Positions 23,077 to 24,294 of a stretch of DNA of 24,294 nucleotides are shown here, in pieces; position 1 is the first letter of the stretch, and each line of letters starts with the position of its first letter. The DNA comes from a virus. The stretch spans positions 1 to 24,294 of IMG/VR virus record IMGVR_UViG_3300030380_003716; one strand, given 5' to 3'. Below the pieces are notes generated by a model. The model was given only the letters and a program-made list of their open reading frames with translations. It ran no database searches and was not told the DNA's origin. Position numbers and translations under genes: made by a program.

Positions 23077-23734
23077 ATTTTACTACCCCACGTCGTTTAT
23101 TCGAAGCGATACAGAAGGTAAGGGTAGGACTTATGATATTAAGGACCAAGTAGCCTTGGCTAGTGTCACGACCATACTTGGTGAGACAAAAGACAAATCG
23201 TTTTTGAAAGAATGGCGAAAAAGAGTTGGTGAAGAGAAGGCCAAGAAGATTGTATCGGACGCCGCGAAACGTGGAACGTCGATGCACAATATCATTGAAG
23301 GTTGGATTAGTGGTCAAGAGCACTTAGATTTGACTCCTATTGGTCAGAATGCTCATAGCATGGCAACACAGGTAATAAAAAACGGTTTAAAGGACCGTCT
23401 AGAAGGGTATTACGGTATCGAGGCCCTGATGTATTACCCTGGATTGTACGCCGGTAGTGCAGATTTGATAGCTAAGCATGATGGTGAGATCACTGTCATT
23501 GATTTCAAACAGACGAATAAACCCAAACGTGAAGAGTGGATCGAGGATTATTTTTTGCAGCTATCCGCTTATGCCATGGCACATGATCACATTTATGGCA
23601 CCACCATTGACAAAGCAATGATCATGATGTGTAGTGTAGATAATTATTACCAAGAATGGATTATTTCTGGTTCTCAATTAAAACATTATAAGCATGAGTT
23701 TTTACGTCGTGTTGATCAATTTTACGGGAGATGA
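23060..23734 (+). CDS. RecB/Cas4-like PD-(D/E)XK exonuclease
   Basis: 224 residues with GGAAGGA ahead of its ATG. Motifs: RGTSMH (H76), E121 in YGIEALMYY, YAGSAD (D135), ITVIDFKQ (D148, K150) and QLSAYA (Q167, Y171): the RecB-type nuclease signature GxxxH, GxxD, DxK, QxxxY. In phages such enzymes degrade host DNA for nucleotides or resect ends for recombination with an SSB/annealing partner. Length is normal for a stand-alone domain. I see no CxxxC cluster of Cas4 type. It belongs to the nuclease operon driven from 22199. Confidence 0.8.
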   Translation: MEKINEFYYPTSFIRSDTEGKGRTYDIKDQVALASVTTILGETKDKSFLKEWRKRVGEEKAKKIVSDAAKRGTSMHNIIEGWISGQEHLDLTPIGQNAHSMATQVIKNGLKDRLEGYYGIEALMYYPGLYAGSADLIAKHDGEITVIDFKQTNKPKREEWIEDYFLQLSAYAMAHDHIYGTTIDKAMIMMCSVDNYYQEWIISGSQLKHYKHEFLRRVDQFYGR

Positions 23735-23737
23735 TGA

Positions 23738-23944
23738 TTGTTAAAATTTTTTTTAGTAGGGTGGATTTGTTTAGGTCAAGGAGTTGAACAGAAGTGTGTA
23801 CGCATGGCCTCTTCTGTTGTTCACGATAGCTATGAGAGCTGTAATGACTATTTCAACGTGGTTCGTGAAGAGATGTCCGATGTTGAGGACTTAAAATTAC
23901 AATTTACCTGTGTTCAGGCCGGACTATTAGAAGATTTTTATTAA
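23738..23944 (+). CDS. Small exported Cys-containing protein
   Basis: 68 residues; TTG 23738 is the first possible start because in-frame TGA codons precede it. The N-terminus (MLKFFLVGWICLGQG) looks like a short signal or anchor sequence, followed by a soluble domain with three further cysteines (EQKC, ESC, FTC) that could form disulphides outside the cytoplasm. Such mini-proteins are frequent at the ends of phage early operons. Role unknown; superinfection exclusion or membrane modification would be speculative. Confidence 0.5.
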   Translation: MLKFFLVGWICLGQGVEQKCVRMASSVVHDSYESCNDYFNVVREEMSDVEDLKLQFTCVQAGLLEDFY

Positions 23945-23951
23945 TTTGCAT

Positions 23952-23990
23952 AGCTGTTGTCTTGAAATAACAGTTCTTTTTTCTTTATTC
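23952..23990 (+). terminator. Putative intrinsic terminator
   Basis: AGCTGTT (23952-23958) pairs with AACAGTT (23969-23975), 7 pairs with one G-U and a 10-base loop, followed directly by CTTTTTTCTTTATTC. It lies 8 bases after the last clear gene stop of the nuclease operon. Confidence 0.5.
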
Positions 23991-24007
23991 TTGTTTAAAA
24001 ACCTTTC

Positions 24008-24172
24008 ATGAAAGGAAATAAAACACTAAGTAATTTTTTCACTTTAGAGCATGACTCAGATAAAGCTATCAGACATTGGTTGCAGGCGGAATATAAGCAT
24101 GACTGGCAAGCAGCTTATGCGCAGTTCAAGCAAAGCGGAACGCTGCCCGATTTCCACCGCCGTACCCTATAA
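24008..24172 (+). CDS. Possible small protein (54 aa)
   Basis: ATG 24008 to TAA 24170-24172, 54 residues: MKGNKTLSNFFTLEHD ... AIRHWLQAEYKHDWQAAY ... TLPDFHRRTL. It is helical and aromatic-rich. No clear ribosome binding site precedes it and its second half is GC-rich (GCG, CGC, CCC codons) unlike its neighbours. It lies between two candidate terminators. It could be a real small gene or a non-coding structured region. Confidence 0.35.
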   Translation: MKGNKTLSNFFTLEHDSDKAIRHWLQAEYKHDWQAAYAQFKQSGTLPDFHRRTL

Positions 24173-24198
24173 GGGGAGATTTGGGTAAAAGTTTTTTT
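24163..24198 (+). terminator. Weak terminator-like structure with T-run
   Basis: TACCC (24163-24167) can pair with GGGTA (24183-24187), or CCCT (24065 region: 24165-24168) with AGGG (24172-24175). A T7 run at 24192-24198 follows, continuous with an A11 run. The stems are short and mutually exclusive. Confidence 0.25.
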
Positions 24199-24270
24199 AA
24201 AAAAAAAAATATGGTCGCAACCCCCGGTAGTGGTGGTAGAGTAAGAAAACACTATATATTTCAACAATAA
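24181..24270 (+). CDS. Possible 29-aa basic peptide
   Basis: TTG 24181 opens 29 codons to TAA 24268-24270: a Lys/Phe-rich start (MGKSFFKKKN) and TPGSGGRVRKHYIFQQ. A second in-frame start is ATG 24211. AGGGGAG lies very close upstream of the TTG, at short spacing. The frame runs through the T7A11 tract. Listed with low confidence. Confidence 0.2.
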   Translation: MGKSFFKKKNMVATPGSGGRVRKHYIFQQ

Positions 24271-24294
24271 TAGCACGATTTTGGTCTACCACGG

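Larger units (their letters stand above)
23945..24294. other. Gene-poor structured end of window
   Basis: 350 bases with no confident gene. It holds a terminator (23952-23990), a GC-shifted stretch with a 54-codon frame, a T7A11 tract (24192-24209) and an inverted repeat GTGGTAGA (24233-24240) / TCTACCAC (24285-24292). No tRNA fold or promoter was evident to me. Confidence 0.5.

Noticed and set aside
22931-23323. 130-codon minus-strand open frame
   Set aside because: It covers two well-supported nuclease genes on the plus strand and its hydrophobic Phe/Leu-rich product has no motif.
1-24294. tRNA genes, CRISPR arrays, insertion sequences, integrase or attachment site
   Set aside because: None was seen on reading both strands; a tRNA scan by program was not possible, so a cryptic tRNA cannot be fully excluded.

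Overview
The window reads as 24 kb of an AT-rich tailed-phage genome with no bacterial housekeeping gene, tRNA, rRNA, CRISPR array or insertion sequence. Genes are packed head to tail with 1-40 base overlaps, and almost all lie on the plus strand. The protein set (tail nozzle-like protein, large internal virion proteins carrying Gly-Gly-Arg motifs, M15 lysin, SNF2 helicase, archaeo-eukaryotic-type primase, UvrD-like helicase, family A DNA polymerase, RecB-like exonuclease, no phage RNA polymerase) resembles short-tailed marine phages of the HTVC010P/uncultured Mediterranean phage type that infect SAR11-like bacteria. That assignment is inference from recalled family resemblance and low GC. Terminase, portal and major capsid genes are not here, so this is perhaps two thirds of a genome.

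Region 1 (1-4239): end of a virion or receptor-binding gene, a tail-fibre-like protein, a 721-aa tail protein with two inserted beta modules, then several small proteins, two of them only 27 and 55 residues long. Region 2 (4226-12168): four consecutive proteins of 517, 279, 363 and 1485 aa. They are probably internal or ejected virion proteins, and two of them share a GGR[V/I]G motif. Region 3 (12168-14131): a zinc peptidase lysin, then a lone minus-strand SNF2-type helicase meeting it tail to tail, and a compact, nearly symmetric divergent promoter region.

Region 4 (14132-22120): the rightward early/replication operon. It encodes two unknown proteins, an ssDNA-binding-protein candidate with an SSB-like C-terminal tip, a GC-rich hairpin, an AEP primase, a zinc ribbon, a UvrD-like helicase, an unknown protein, a family A DNA polymerase (Leu at the position equivalent to E. 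coli 762), a second zinc ribbon and unknown proteins. Region 5 (22121-24294): an intrinsic terminator plus a sigma70-like promoter start a second small operon. It holds a small unknown protein, a previously easily missed ribbon-helix-helix protein, a DnaJ-type zinc finger, two PD-(D/E)XK nucleases and a small exported Cys protein, followed by a structured region with low-confidence mini-genes.

Primase, two helicases, SSB, polymerase and nucleases together would let the phage replicate its DNA semi-autonomously. The host-type promoters and the absence of a phage RNA polymerase in this window suggest transcription by host RNA polymerase.
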